Source: Martinezella lusitana
GTDB lineage: Bacteria > Pseudomonadota > Alphaproteobacteria > Rhizobiales > Rhizobiaceae
Assembly (NCBI RefSeq): GCF_014207095.1
Contig: NZ_JACHBG010000003.1
Span: 186,001-250,000 of the forward strand
Reading direction: 5' to 3'
DNA length: 64,000 nt
Below the pieces are notes generated by a model, which ran no database searches, was not told where the DNA came from, and was given only the letters and a program-made list of their open reading frames with translations. The stretch's first letter is position 1. Each line of letters starts with the position of its first letter. Shown one piece after another: positions 17,269-25,584 of this stretch. A program made the translations under genes and the position numbers.

Positions 17269-18669
17269 ATGCCGAAGCCTGCGACCGATCAGATCAACGC
17301 CGTTCTGGCTCATGTCGACCGCACCATCGGCGAAAGCCTGGAGCGGCTGTTCGAGCTTATTCGCATTCCCAGCATTTCAACGGACCCTGCCTATGGCGAT
17401 CATTGCCGCCGGGCCGCAGAATGGCTTTCCGCGGAGCTGGCCGCCATCGGTTTCGACGCCTCGGTGCGTGACACGACCGGCCATCCGATGGTCGTCGGCC
17501 ATGATAAGGCGGCGTCGGGAGCACACGTGCTCTTCTATGGTCACTACGATGTGCAGCCCGTCGATCCGCTGGCTCTTTGGAATACCGATCCCTTCGAACC
17601 GACATTACAGCCGCTGGAAAACGGCGACACCGCCATCGTTGCCCGCGGCGCATCAGATGACAAAGGGCAGCTACTGACCTTCGTGGAGGCCTGCCGCGCC
17701 TGGAAGACGGTGACGGGCAGCCTGCCAATCCAGGTCAGCATGCTGTTCGAGGGCGAGGAAGAAGCGAGCAGCCCGAGCCTTGCTCCCTTTCTCGACAAGA
17801 CGGCGGCGGAACTCAAGGCGGATACGGTTCTCGTCTGCGATACCGACATGTGGGATCGCGATACGCCGGCCGTCACCACCATGCTGCGCGGCATGGTCGG
17901 CCAGGAGATCGAAATCAGCTGTGCCAATCGCGACCTGCATTCCGGCATGTTCGGCAATGCCGCCCGCAATCCGCTGCAAGTCCTTGCCGATATCGTTTCC
18001 AGCCTGCGCACGCCGGACGGCGGTGTCGCCATTGCCGGCTTCTATGAGGGCACGTGCGAGCTGCCTGAGGCGGTTCACCGGCAATGGCAGGCGCTGCCCT
18101 TCGATGAGGACGGTTTCCTGCGCGACGTCGGCCTCAGCATTCCTGCAGGTGAGAAGGATCGCTCTATCCTTGAACAAATCTGGGCGCGCCCGACCTGCGA
18201 AATCAATGGAATGAGCGGCGGCTATGCAGGCACGGGTTTCAAGACGGTCATCCCGGCCAAGGCGAGCGCCAAGATTTCCTTCCGCCTGGTCGAGGGCCAG
18301 GACCCGATCGCCATCCGCGACGCCTTTCAGGCCCATGTGCGTGCTCGCATCCCGGCTGACTGCTCGGTCAGCTTCAAGGATCACGGCCTGTCACCGGCAA
18401 CGACAATGCCACTCGACAGCCCATTTCTGCGCAAGACATTGGAAGCCTTGACGACCGAGTGGCAACGCGAGACGGCGCTGGCCGGAACCGGCGGGTCGAT
18501 CCCGATCATAGGAGAGTTCAAGCGCCGCCTCGGCTGCGATGCACTTTTGGTCGGCTTTGCCCGCTTCGACAACCGCGTCCACAGCCCGAATGAAAAATAC
18601 GACCTGTCGAGCTTTCAAAAGGGAATTCGGTCCTGGGTGCGCATTCTTGCGGCATTCGGCGATATATGA
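17269..18669 (+). CDS. M20-family dipeptidase
   Basis: A 466-residue metallopeptidase of the ArgE/DapE/CPG2/carnosinase superfamily. Likely zinc ligands and catalytic residues are His92 and Asp94 (YGHYDVQP), Asp130 (GASDDKGQ), Glu163/164 (FEGEEEASS), Asp191 (CDTDMWD) and a late histidine in VHSPNEKY. RDLHSGMFG marks the dimerisation (lid) domain. The length matches the dipeptidase subgroup. It is cytoplasmic, with no signal peptide. A ribosome site (ACGGGAAACGACC) precedes the ATG. It has no clear operon partner and is convergent with the DUF347 gene. Confidence 0.88.
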   Translation: MPKPATDQINAVLAHVDRTIGESLERLFELIRIPSISTDPAYGDHCRRAAEWLSAELAAIGFDASVRDTTGHPMVVGHDKAASGAHVLFYGHYDVQPVDPLALWNTDPFEPTLQPLENGDTAIVARGASDDKGQLLTFVEACRAWKTVTGSLPIQVSMLFEGEEEASSPSLAPFLDKTAAELKADTVLVCDTDMWDRDTPAVTTMLRGMVGQEIEISCANRDLHSGMFGNAARNPLQVLADIVSSLRTPDGGVAIAGFYEGTCELPEAVHRQWQALPFDEDGFLRDVGLSIPAGEKDRSILEQIWARPTCEINGMSGGYAGTGFKTVIPAKASAKISFRLVEGQDPIAIRDAFQAHVRARIPADCSVSFKDHGLSPATTMPLDSPFLRKTLEALTTEWQRETALAGTGGSIPIIGEFKRRLGCDALLVGFARFDNRVHSPNEKYDLSSFQKGIRSWVRILAAFGDI

Positions 18670-18676
18670 TGCGGCT

Positions 18677-18708
18677 CCGTGAGATCGGGATGGATACCCA
18701 CCTCACGG
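18677..18708. terminator. Weak hairpin between convergent genes
   Basis: CCGTGAG at 18677-18683 pairs with CTCACGG at 18702-18708 across an 18-base loop, between the dipeptidase stop and the DUF347 gene stop. The stem is short and the call is tentative. Confidence 0.35.
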
Positions 18709-18716
18709 AAAATCGC

Positions 18717-19496
18717 CTAGCCTTCGATCGATGTTTCCGGCTGATAGTTGGCCGTCATGTAGATGACGGTCGCCGCGATGGCGATCAGGAACAGGCAGCT
18801 TGTGTAGATGGTACCGAAGCCGAGGCCACCATATTCTGCGGGTTGCGAGAGGTAGTCGCCGAATGAGGCGCCGAGCGGCCGTGTGAAGATATAGGCCACC
18901 CAGAATGCCAGGATGGCATTGAGCCTGAAGCCGAAATAGGCGATCGCGACCGCGATGATCACACCGGCAAAGAGCAGGCCGGTCGTGATGTAGCCGAAGC
19001 CGAATTGTTCCGCGATCAGATCGCCAACCGCCGTCCCGAGCGCGAAAGTGAAGAGAATGGCCAGCCAATAGAATTGCTCGCGCCTGGCCGTGTAAATCGA
19101 ATGAATGGACAAAGTCCCTTCCATCCTCCACCAGACGAAGAAGGTAAGGGCTAGCGCAACACTGAAGCCAACAGTCGAGGCCGCCAGCGGTACGCCGAGA
19201 TTGTCCGAGAGATTATCGGTCAGCAGCGTTCCGACAACACTGATCATCACTACTGCGATCCAATAGGCCCAAGGGACATAGCGCTCCTGCAGGAGCTGGA
19301 CGGCGAGCACGCCGACCAGCACCACGGCCATGATGAGGGAGGTCAGCGTAAGGCCAAGCCCTATATTGACGGCGAGATAATCCGCCGCGGTTTCACCCAT
19401 CGTCACCGCCAACAGTTTGATCAGCCAGAAATCGATCGTGACTCGCGGAACCCTGTTCAGGCGTGGCTCCGCGCTTGCTAGAAATTGCTGGGTCAT
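18717..19496 (-). CDS. COG4705/DUF347 repeat membrane protein
   Basis: A 259-residue polytopic inner-membrane protein with about eight hydrophobic segments. Repeats of the DUF347 type are visible: LLAVTMGETAADYLAV, VGTLLTDNLSD, FALGTAVGDLIAEQ and IFTRPLGASFGDYLSQ, each placing an acidic residue and Gly/Thr within a helix. The transported or sensed compound is unknown in this family. It lies 25 bases downstream of a small exported protein on the same strand, so the two form an operon. Divergent from them is a complete two-component system, a neighbourhood suggesting that the pair is its target. Confidence 0.82.
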   Translation of the reverse strand: MTQQFLASAEPRLNRVPRVTIDFWLIKLLAVTMGETAADYLAVNIGLGLTLTSLIMAVVLVGVLAVQLLQERYVPWAYWIAVVMISVVGTLLTDNLSDNLGVPLAASTVGFSVALALTFFVWWRMEGTLSIHSIYTARREQFYWLAILFTFALGTAVGDLIAEQFGFGYITTGLLFAGVIIAVAIAYFGFRLNAILAFWVAYIFTRPLGASFGDYLSQPAEYGGLGFGTIYTSCLFLIAIAATVIYMTANYQPETSIEG

Positions 19497-19521
19497 GTTG
19501 CGTGTGCCTCGCTGACCAGGA

Positions 19522-19791
19522 TCACTTTTTCATCAGCTTCATGGCGTCGTCGAGGAAACCGTCGGCGCGCCTGTCATCGTCGGCATTGCAGCGTTCGACT
19601 GCCTTTGCCTCCAGCGCATCGACCTTCGCCTTGTCGTCGGCGCTGAGCTTGGCCGCCACTTTTGCTGCGCGCATTTCTTTGAGGACATCCTCGCAAGGGC
19701 GAGGTGCTGCAGCGTTAGCGGCGATGGGCGGTATCGCAAGGGCGAGGAGGGCGGCAAGGCTGGCACGTCGAGCGGTTTTAAAAGTGTTCAT
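19522..19791 (-). CDS. Small exported protein with two cysteines
   Basis: An 89-residue protein with a signal peptide (residues 1-28, ending ANA before AAPRPCED). The mature part of about 60 residues is helical and charged, with two cysteines (PCEDVL and ERCNAD) that could form one disulfide. AGGAG lies eight bases before the ATG. It is first in the operon with the DUF347 membrane protein and shares its upstream region with the divergent response-regulator gene. No function is recognised; a periplasmic partner or ligand carrier of the membrane protein is possible. Confidence 0.7.
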   Translation of the reverse strand: MNTFKTARRASLAALLALAIPPIAANAAAPRPCEDVLKEMRAAKVAAKLSADDKAKVDALEAKAVERCNADDDRRADGFLDDAMKLMKK

Positions 19792-19915
19792 AGGAATGGC
19801 TCCTGTTCGAAACTTGCAGTCTCAGTTTGATCAACGGACCGCATTCGCTGCGATGCCGACACCATTCCTTCTAAAGAGCAGCTCATACATGGCCTTTGCC
19901 GGGACCATACTGTTT

Positions 19916-19964
19916 CGTAAGAAATGCAGACGCAGGGCAGATGCGTTTCTTACGGATCCGTAAG
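19916..19964. promoter_or_regulatory. Operator cluster upstream of the response regulator
   Basis: CGTAAGAAATGC (19916-19927) is repeated inverted as GCGTTTCTTACG (19943-19954, 11 of 12 matching). The second copy is embedded in the perfect 16-base palindrome CTTACGGA/TCCGTAAG (19949-19964). The sites lie between the small exported protein gene and the response-regulator gene, which are divergent. They fit binding of an OmpR-type regulator dimer with autoregulation of both units. Confidence 0.6.
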
Positions 19965-20039
19965 CACTCGTTCAGGCTGCTGACACCTTCCGAAGTCATA
20001 TTCGCGCGCGCATCGCGGCCAACGGAGCACAGTCGAAAC

Positions 20040-20717
20040 ATGAAAATACTTGTCGTCGAGGACGACCGGAAGACCGCCGACTACATCTCCCGCGGCCTGA
20101 GCGAAGCGGGGCATGTGAGCGATGTGATCCGCGACGGTACGGATGCCTTGTTCCACGCAACGCGCGAACAGTACGACGTCCTTATTGTCGATCGCATGAT
20201 ACCAGGGCTGGACGGCCTCTCCCTCTTAAAGGCCGCAAGAGCGGCCAAGGTCGAAACGCCGGCCATATTCCTGACGTCCATGAGCGGCGTCGATGACCGG
20301 GTCGAGGGGCTCGAAGCCGGTGGGGACGACTACCTGACCAAACCCTTTGCCTTTTCCGAACTGCTCGCACGGCTGAATGCGTTGGCCCGACGGCCGCCCG
20401 TACAGGATCGCAAGACCGTGCTGCGGATCGCCGACCTCGAGCTCGATGTCGTCAAGCGGCAAGTCAGCAGGCGCGGCACAACGATCGATCTTCAGCCCCG
20501 GGAATTCACGCTTCTGGAGGTGCTGATGCGGGCCGAAGGGCGAGTGTTGACGCGAACCATGTTGCTTGAGCGGGTCTGGGACTTCCATTTCGATCCGAAG
20601 ACGAGCGTGGTGGAGACGCATATCAGCCGCTTGCGAACGAAGATCGACAAACCGTTCGGTGCCCAACTCGTCCATACGGTCCGAAACACCGGATACTGCA
20701 TGCATGTACCGCGCTAG
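20040..20717 (+). CDS. OmpR-family response regulator
   Basis: A 225-residue two-domain regulator: receiver domain (residues 1-115, phosphoacceptor Asp51, Lys near 101 in LTKPF) and a winged-helix Trans_reg_C domain (about 125-222, with LQPREFTLLEVLMR and VVETHISRLRTKI). It is closest in type to the QseB/CopR group. The start at 20040 gives the canonical MKILVVEDD. The histidine kinase gene begins 14 bases before this stop, so the pair is translationally coupled. The upstream palindromes are candidate autoregulatory sites. Confidence 0.92.
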   Translation: MKILVVEDDRKTADYISRGLSEAGHVSDVIRDGTDALFHATREQYDVLIVDRMIPGLDGLSLLKAARAAKVETPAIFLTSMSGVDDRVEGLEAGGDDYLTKPFAFSELLARLNALARRPPVQDRKTVLRIADLELDVVKRQVSRRGTTIDLQPREFTLLEVLMRAEGRVLTRTMLLERVWDFHFDPKTSVVETHISRLRTKIDKPFGAQLVHTVRNTGYCMHVPR

Positions 20718-22071
20718 GTTGCTGCGCAGCACGCCCTTCAGGCTCGCCCTATCCTTCGGGCTCTTCTTCATCGTCGCTCTTCTGGTGGCGGGCACGATTG
20801 CTTACGGCCTGATGGAGCGCGAGCTTGCCCGGGCCATCGATCGGTCCGTGGGCGACACCTACTCAGTCGTTGCCTCGACCTATTCGTCCAACGATCTCGA
20901 AGACCTCATCGCCGCGGTCGATACCTATTCCGCGCTCAAGAGTGCGGGGGATCAGGCCTTCCTTCTCTTGAACAAGCGGGGAGAGAGGCTCGCAGGCAAC
21001 ATCAGAACAGCGCAATTCAAGCCGGGACTTTCGACCGTGGCGGCAGCCGACCTCGGGCTGAGCGGCAAAGACCCGATCAGGGTCATGGTGGGCGGTGTCG
21101 ATGGCAATCTCCTTTTTGTCGGCCAGAGCTACAGAGAGACCGACGCCATCGAACATATTGTCCTGGCAAGCTTCCTGTGGGCCTCCGGCCTGATCGTGGC
21201 CGTAGCAATTGTCGGAGGCGCGCTGCTCGCCAGACGGGCGACACGGCGGCTGGAATCCATCGAGCGCACCATGATCAAGGTCTCGGGCGGCAATCTCGCC
21301 TGCCGGATTCCGGTCCGCGGTAACGGTGACGATATCGACGTCGTTTCCACCCACATGAACCAGGCACTTGGCCGGCTCTCAGGCCTTGTGGAAAGCATGC
21401 GCCAGGTGAGCGCGGATATCGCGCACGACCTGAAGACGCCGCTCAACCGCCTTAGGATGACGATCGAACAGGCTTTGCAGCAGCAAGGACAGACTGAAAC
21501 CGTCGAGAGCCTACTCCTCGACGCTCGTGAGGAGTGCGACAGGATCGACGCGACTTTCGGCGCGCTGCTGCGCATTTCGCAAATCGAAGCAGGCGCCGGC
21601 AAGGGCCGCTTCAAGCCTCTGGATCTGCGCGAGGTCATGGGTTCGGTGGCGGAAATCTACGAGCATGTCGCCGAGGACAACGCTCAGAAACTGGAACTGA
21701 ACCTACAGGCACCGGCGCCAGCCGCCATCCAAGGCGACCACGAGCTTTTGACCCAGCTCTTCGTCAACCTGATCGAGAATGCGATCACCCATTGCCCGGC
21801 CGGGACCAAGATGGTGATGACGCTCGCAGCGACGGAGCAATCCTATCTCGCTTGCATCTCGGACAACGGGCCGGGGATCCCGGAGGAGGAACGCGAGCTG
21901 GTGTTCAGACGCCTCTACCGACTTGACAAGAGCCGTACGACGCCCGGCAACGGCTTGGGGTTGAGCCTGGTCAAGGCGATAGCAGATCTGCACTCGGCGG
22001 CAATTACGCTGGAAGACGGCGGGCCTGGGCTCCGGGTCTGTCTGTCTTTTCCAAAAACTGGAAATCAATAG
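20704..22071 (+). CDS. Sensor histidine kinase
   Basis: A 455-residue inner-membrane kinase. Transmembrane helices lie at about 13-35 and 153-176 with a periplasmic sensor of ~115 residues between them. HAMP follows at ~178-230, the dimerisation/phosphoacceptor domain has His241 (DIAHDLKTPLNRLR), then the ATPase domain has N box NLIENAITHC, G1 DNGPGIP and G2 GNGLGLSLVKAI. The start overlaps the response-regulator gene by 14 bases. It is probably the sensor for the divergent DUF347/small-protein operon. The signal is unknown. Confidence 0.92.
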   Translation: MYRARLLRSTPFRLALSFGLFFIVALLVAGTIAYGLMERELARAIDRSVGDTYSVVASTYSSNDLEDLIAAVDTYSALKSAGDQAFLLLNKRGERLAGNIRTAQFKPGLSTVAAADLGLSGKDPIRVMVGGVDGNLLFVGQSYRETDAIEHIVLASFLWASGLIVAVAIVGGALLARRATRRLESIERTMIKVSGGNLACRIPVRGNGDDIDVVSTHMNQALGRLSGLVESMRQVSADIAHDLKTPLNRLRMTIEQALQQQGQTETVESLLLDAREECDRIDATFGALLRISQIEAGAGKGRFKPLDLREVMGSVAEIYEHVAEDNAQKLELNLQAPAPAAIQGDHELLTQLFVNLIENAITHCPAGTKMVMTLAATEQSYLACISDNGPGIPEEERELVFRRLYRLDKSRTTPGNGLGLSLVKAIADLHSAAITLEDGGPGLRVCLSFPKTGNQ

Positions 22072-22171
22072 CCGTCGCCGTCCCATTTGGCCGCCCGGCT
22101 GCGAGACGTCAAGTTGCGGCCGGATGATAGTCGCGCATAAAATAACTGAATATCAATGGTTTAATGTGACG

Positions 22172-22188
22172 CGGAGCGCTTCGCTCCG
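22172..22188 (+). terminator. Possible terminator after the two-component operon
   Basis: A 7-bp stem (CGGAGCG, complement at 22182-22188) with a CTT loop occurs 100 bases after the kinase stop. It has no T tract, so it could also be an unrelated hairpin. Confidence 0.35.
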
Positions 22189-22315
22189 GACTGAGAACAA
22201 TCGCCCGGACAAATACAACGCAGGGTCTATAACGCTAGCTTCGTGCAAGCCAGAGAAGCTACCACCATGAGCCAGACGTATACTGGTAGCCATCAGCACG
22301 GGCTAGGAGATCGGC

Positions 22316-22966
22316 ATGGTGAACAATATCAATTCGCTGCGGCTTCACAATACGCAGCTGGCGCTGCGGACACTGCGTGTCGGAAACGCGACGGACGAAG
22401 ACACGTCGCGAACATCGCGGGCTTCGAGCCTGCTTACGGGCGGTTCGAGCGGCTCGTCCCGCGCAAACAGCAAGCTCAGCGTCCTTCTCGAAGGCCTTTC
22501 GCGGAACAACGGCACGACGAAAGCTGCCGTACAGCCGGCCACACCCAAAGTCGTCAACGACGTTACCTCGAATGACTTCATGAAGGCGCTTACGGCAAAG
22601 CTAAAAGCTTCCGTCAACGACCCTGTCAACGGCAAACAGGCACAGGCGATGCTGACGGCCATCAAGAACGGAACGCTTTCCGTATCCGACCCGACCAAGG
22701 GTGTCACGACCCATGCCTGGAATCCTGACGACAAGACCAGCAAGGCCGGAAAAACCGAAAAGATCGCTCAGGCCAACTGGAATGACTTCCTGAAGGACCA
22801 TCTGAAGCGTGGCGACGGTGGCAGCGGCCTGACCAGGACGAGCGACGGAAGCTATATCGATAAGCCAACCGGACAGTACGCCTTCTTCGGCAACCTCAAC
22901 GGCAAATACTACTTTGTTACCTGGCCAGCGGAAGTGACGGCGAGTGGAAAACCGGCATCCGCGTAA
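22316..22966 (+). CDS. Orphan protein of unknown function
   Basis: A 216-residue protein starting MVNNINSLRLHNTQLALRTL, with a Ser/Gly/Thr-rich low-complexity section (~28-60), a helical middle (NDFMKALTAKLKASV) and a more ordered aromatic C-terminal part (GQYAFFGNLNGKYYFVTW). It has no signal peptide, membrane helix or cysteine. TAGGAGA lies six bases upstream, so the start is sound. The unstructured N-terminus could suit a secreted protein lacking a cleaved signal, but that is only a guess. It stands alone, convergent with the MFS gene. Confidence 0.6.
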   Translation: MVNNINSLRLHNTQLALRTLRVGNATDEDTSRTSRASSLLTGGSSGSSRANSKLSVLLEGLSRNNGTTKAAVQPATPKVVNDVTSNDFMKALTAKLKASVNDPVNGKQAQAMLTAIKNGTLSVSDPTKGVTTHAWNPDDKTSKAGKTEKIAQANWNDFLKDHLKRGDGGSGLTRTSDGSYIDKPTGQYAFFGNLNGKYYFVTWPAEVTASGKPASA

Positions 22967-22977
22967 AACGAAACACA

Positions 22978-23006
22978 ATGATCCCCGACCAAACGGCGGG
23001 GATCAT
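22978..23006. terminator. Bidirectional terminator
   Basis: A perfect 9-bp stem (ATGATCCCC, complement at 22998-23006) with an 11-base loop lies between the orphan gene stop and the MFS gene stop. Confidence 0.7.
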
Positions 23007-23014
23007 GCTTTCGA

Positions 23015-24202
23015 TCAGCTGAATGCTGTAGCGCCTGTCCGAAGAAGCGAAAGGGCGATCAGCAGACCGACTGCTGCGGCAACCATGCCGACCAGGAACA
23101 CGCTGTTATAACCCGCCCGGTCGGCAAGCAACCCGGCCAGTGGCCCCGTCAACCCATAGGCAAGATCCTGAAATGCCGAAAAGCCGCCCAGCGCCGTGCC
23201 GCGCAGATGCGGTTCGACCAGACGCACCACTTCGCGACCCATGGCGGGAAAGATCATCGAGCACCCGAGACCCGTCAAAAACGCGCCGACCAGAGCAAGA
23301 CCCGGATCGCTCGCATTCCATATCAGGAACTGCCCCACGGTTTCGATGGCGAGCGATCCGGCGGCGACGGGAAGACCTCCGATTCGATCGGGAAGATGGC
23401 CGAAGAGCAGACGCACCAGTACGAAGCCGCCGCCGAAGGCCGTCAGACCCAGACCGGCATAGTTCCAGCCGCGATCGAGGAAATAGAGGGTAAAAAAGGC
23501 GCCGATTGCCGCGAAGCCTATGCCTTGGAGGCACACGATGAACCCGTGCTGCCAGACTCTGCCGACAACGCTCCAGAACGGCGGACGATCAGCACCCGGA
23601 TGAGCTGCGACGGCGGGAAGCCGCCAGATCGCCAACAGGCCGAGGCACGGCAGGACGGCGCCGATCGCCATGGCGCCGGCAAAGCCAAATCGGTCGAGCA
23701 GCGCAAGCCCTATGGGGCCTCCGACGGCTAGGGCGCCGTAGATCGCCGCACCGACCAAAGCTAGAACCTTCCCGGATCGCGCCGGCCCCACCAGCCCGAT
23801 CCCCCAGGCGATCACCCCAACGGCGACCAGGCTTTCACCAAGCCCGATCAGCAGGCGCCCACCAATGAGCAGCGCATAGGAGGTCCAGGGCGCTTGAGCC
23901 AAGAGGCCAGCCCCCAACGAGGCAAGCGCGCCTGCGACGTAAAAGGTGAGCCCGCGCGCAACCGCGCTCTTCGGGCCACGATGATCCGACAGACCGCCGG
24001 CATAGCTGCGCGTGAGGATAGTCGCAAGGAAAGCGATGCCGACGGCGAGCCCGGCCCAGGCGTTGCCGAGCCCGAGCTGGCTCGTTACGTAGATCGGCAC
24101 GACGGGAAGCGACATGCCGACGCAAAGATAGGAAATGAACAGAATGGCGCTCAGCAGCAGAAGGCGGCCGCGCGCCGGGTCACTTGTCGATTGGAAAGCC
24201 AT
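23015..24202 (-). CDS. MFS transporter, YhhS-like
   Basis: A 395-residue, 12-helix major facilitator carrier. Motif A is present as GGLSDHRGPKSAVARG near residue 75. The overall pattern (RLLIGLGESLVAVGVIAWGIGLV, then FGHLPDRIGGLPVA) matches the YhhS group of putative drug or sugar exporters. I chose the ATG at 24202 because GGAGATCATC precedes it; upstream in-frame codons belong to the leader. The leader contains an intrinsic terminator and a possible antiterminator (24239-24296), suggesting regulation by attenuation. The transported compound is unknown. Confidence 0.85.
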   Translation of the reverse strand: MAFQSTSDPARGRLLLLSAILFISYLCVGMSLPVVPIYVTSQLGLGNAWAGLAVGIAFLATILTRSYAGGLSDHRGPKSAVARGLTFYVAGALASLGAGLLAQAPWTSYALLIGGRLLIGLGESLVAVGVIAWGIGLVGPARSGKVLALVGAAIYGALAVGGPIGLALLDRFGFAGAMAIGAVLPCLGLLAIWRLPAVAAHPGADRPPFWSVVGRVWQHGFIVCLQGIGFAAIGAFFTLYFLDRGWNYAGLGLTAFGGGFVLVRLLFGHLPDRIGGLPVAAGSLAIETVGQFLIWNASDPGLALVGAFLTGLGCSMIFPAMGREVVRLVEPHLRGTALGGFSAFQDLAYGLTGPLAGLLADRAGYNSVFLVGMVAAAVGLLIALSLLRTGATAFS

Positions 24203-24238
24203 GATGATCTCCAGGCTTTCCTCGATCGGCGGAGGCAC

Positions 24239-24296
24239 AAAAAAAACGCACTCCGACCGGCGAGGATCGTTGAGTGCGTTGCTTGACGTCAAACGC
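24239..24296 (-). promoter_or_regulatory. Attenuator-like leader of the MFS gene
   Basis: Read on the minus strand, AACGCACTC (24280-24272) pairs with GAGTGCGTT (24253-24245) and runs into a U tract: a textbook intrinsic terminator 37 bases before the MFS start codon. Just upstream, GCGTT (24296-24292) could instead pair with AACGC of the terminator's first arm, an alternative mutually exclusive stem. The 10-base palindrome TTGACGTCAA (24283-24292) lies in the same place. Confidence 0.6.
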
Positions 24297-24323
24297 TTAC
24301 GGCCAGATGGACTGGCTGACGTT

Positions 24324-24352
24324 CCAATAGGCATTAGACGAACAGCTGTCAA
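24324..24352 (-). promoter_or_regulatory. Predicted promoter of the MFS leader
   Basis: On the minus strand TTGACA (24352-24347) is followed after 17 bases by TATTGG (24329-24324). The -35 is perfect and the -10 is weak. Transcription from here would give a terminated RNA of about 75-80 bases or, on read-through, the MFS message. Confidence 0.45.
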
Positions 24353-24435
24353 CACGGCGGCAACCGCCGCCGGCCGGTTTGGCGACAAGGCGTCGTGCCC
24401 GCGTACCCTTCCGGGTCGCCACTTTTGAACGGAAA

Positions 24436-25080
24436 CTACTCGGCAACCGGGCCACACCAGCCGGGCAAATAATCCGCATCCCTGCCCTTGGCAAATTCAA
24501 GCGCCTTTGCCAATGCAGTTTCGAAATCCCGATCCAGGTCCTTCCGCTTCACGCAGCGGCGCAGGAAATCCGCCCACAGGAATTCGCTGAATGGAGTTGT
24601 ATCCTTGGCGTAGCCGCCGACACGGCGCAGCTCACCCGCAAGCGACCGATAGGGATCGTCGATCAAGCCCTCGATACTTTTCGGAATATCCTCATAACTG
24701 CGCCGCTTTCCTTCCGCGTCAAAGGGATGCATCCAATCGTGACAATCCATGACGAACCAGAAGGATTCGCGATCAAGCCGGGAGAGGTCCGCGACCGTCG
24801 TCACCAGCACATCCTTCACGCCCTCCTCGTGGAGCGCCAGGGACAGATGATGATGGTCGATGACATAGTAGCGCCCGCGCGGACCGCGTATGGCCGGGAT
24901 CATGTGATTTCCGAGGAATTCGCCAGCTTTGTCGCCCGCGGCTTCTGCTTTCGCCCGCCACGCCTTTCGCTTGGCCCTGACCTCGCGCATACCGACGGTG
25001 ATTTGGGTAGGCCTCAACTCCTCGATTGGGACGGGTTTCAGGATCGGTTCGCGCAAGGTAACCATTTGAAGACGCTCCAT
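24436..25080 (-). CDS. ParB-like nuclease-fold protein (ParBc_2)
   Basis: A 214-residue protein of the putative ParB-like family (PF08857 type). Landmarks are the PVPIEELRPTQITVGMREV start, the RYYVIDHHHLSLAL stretch that corresponds to the ParB/Srx catalytic-like region, and a helical C-terminal half. Unlike chromosome partition ParB it lacks a helix-turn-helix domain and sits apart from any parA, so a role in segregation is unlikely. Family members have no established function. It lies upstream of the MFS gene on the same strand, but the 230-base leader with its own promoter separates them. Confidence 0.7.
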   Translation of the reverse strand: MERLQMVTLREPILKPVPIEELRPTQITVGMREVRAKRKAWRAKAEAAGDKAGEFLGNHMIPAIRGPRGRYYVIDHHHLSLALHEEGVKDVLVTTVADLSRLDRESFWFVMDCHDWMHPFDAEGKRRSYEDIPKSIEGLIDDPYRSLAGELRRVGGYAKDTTPFSEFLWADFLRRCVKRKDLDRDFETALAKALEFAKGRDADYLPGWCGPVAE

Positions 25081-25584
25081 TTAGGAAATGTCGCGGCAGA
25101 CTAACACAACGGCCTGAGCCGGCAAGCGCACTCGCAGGTATTATTTTAGTTGGGACATATATTGCCACCGGCGGAAGGATTTCCACCGACGCATTGGCCA
25201 GGCGTCGGCCCTCAGCAACTGCCTAGGTGGTGGTTGTGCTGCACACGAGCTTGAACTGGGAACGCCGGTAAAAAACCAACATCTCCCGCTCGAAACTCTC
25301 CATCGCAAACATGATCCAGGGCTCATAGGGGCTCGTGCTCGCGCGCGCTCGATGTCGGCCATCCATGCCAGCGAAACCGCGTAGTGCCCAATCCACCAAC
25401 CTCACCCGACCCCCTTTGCCCAAAGCCCCTCTATCGTCCGCTGCACGCGCGCATGCCCGACGACCCATGGGAGATAGGTAACTCCCAATCGAAGGAAAGG
25501 TGAAGAAACGTTGTGTTAAGATCGGTAACACGCGTTCGGCCGGTGCTCCCGCTCCCCGGGGAGACACGCTGCGACCAAACGGAT
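25081..25584. other. Gene-free region (504 bases) with a possible decayed reading frame
   Basis: No gene could be supported. On the minus strand between about 25220 and 25360 a protein-like stretch can be read (pieces YEPWIMFAMESFERE and MLVFYRRSQFKL), with a better-looking N-terminal part in another frame (MADIERARA). This might be a frameshifted remnant of a small gene. The rest shows nothing notable. Confidence 0.3.

Noticed and set aside
24436..25080. ParB-like gene paired with the ParA gene at 43666 as a partition system
   Set aside because: They are 19 kb apart, the ParB-like protein lacks a DNA-binding domain, and no centromere-like repeats were found.
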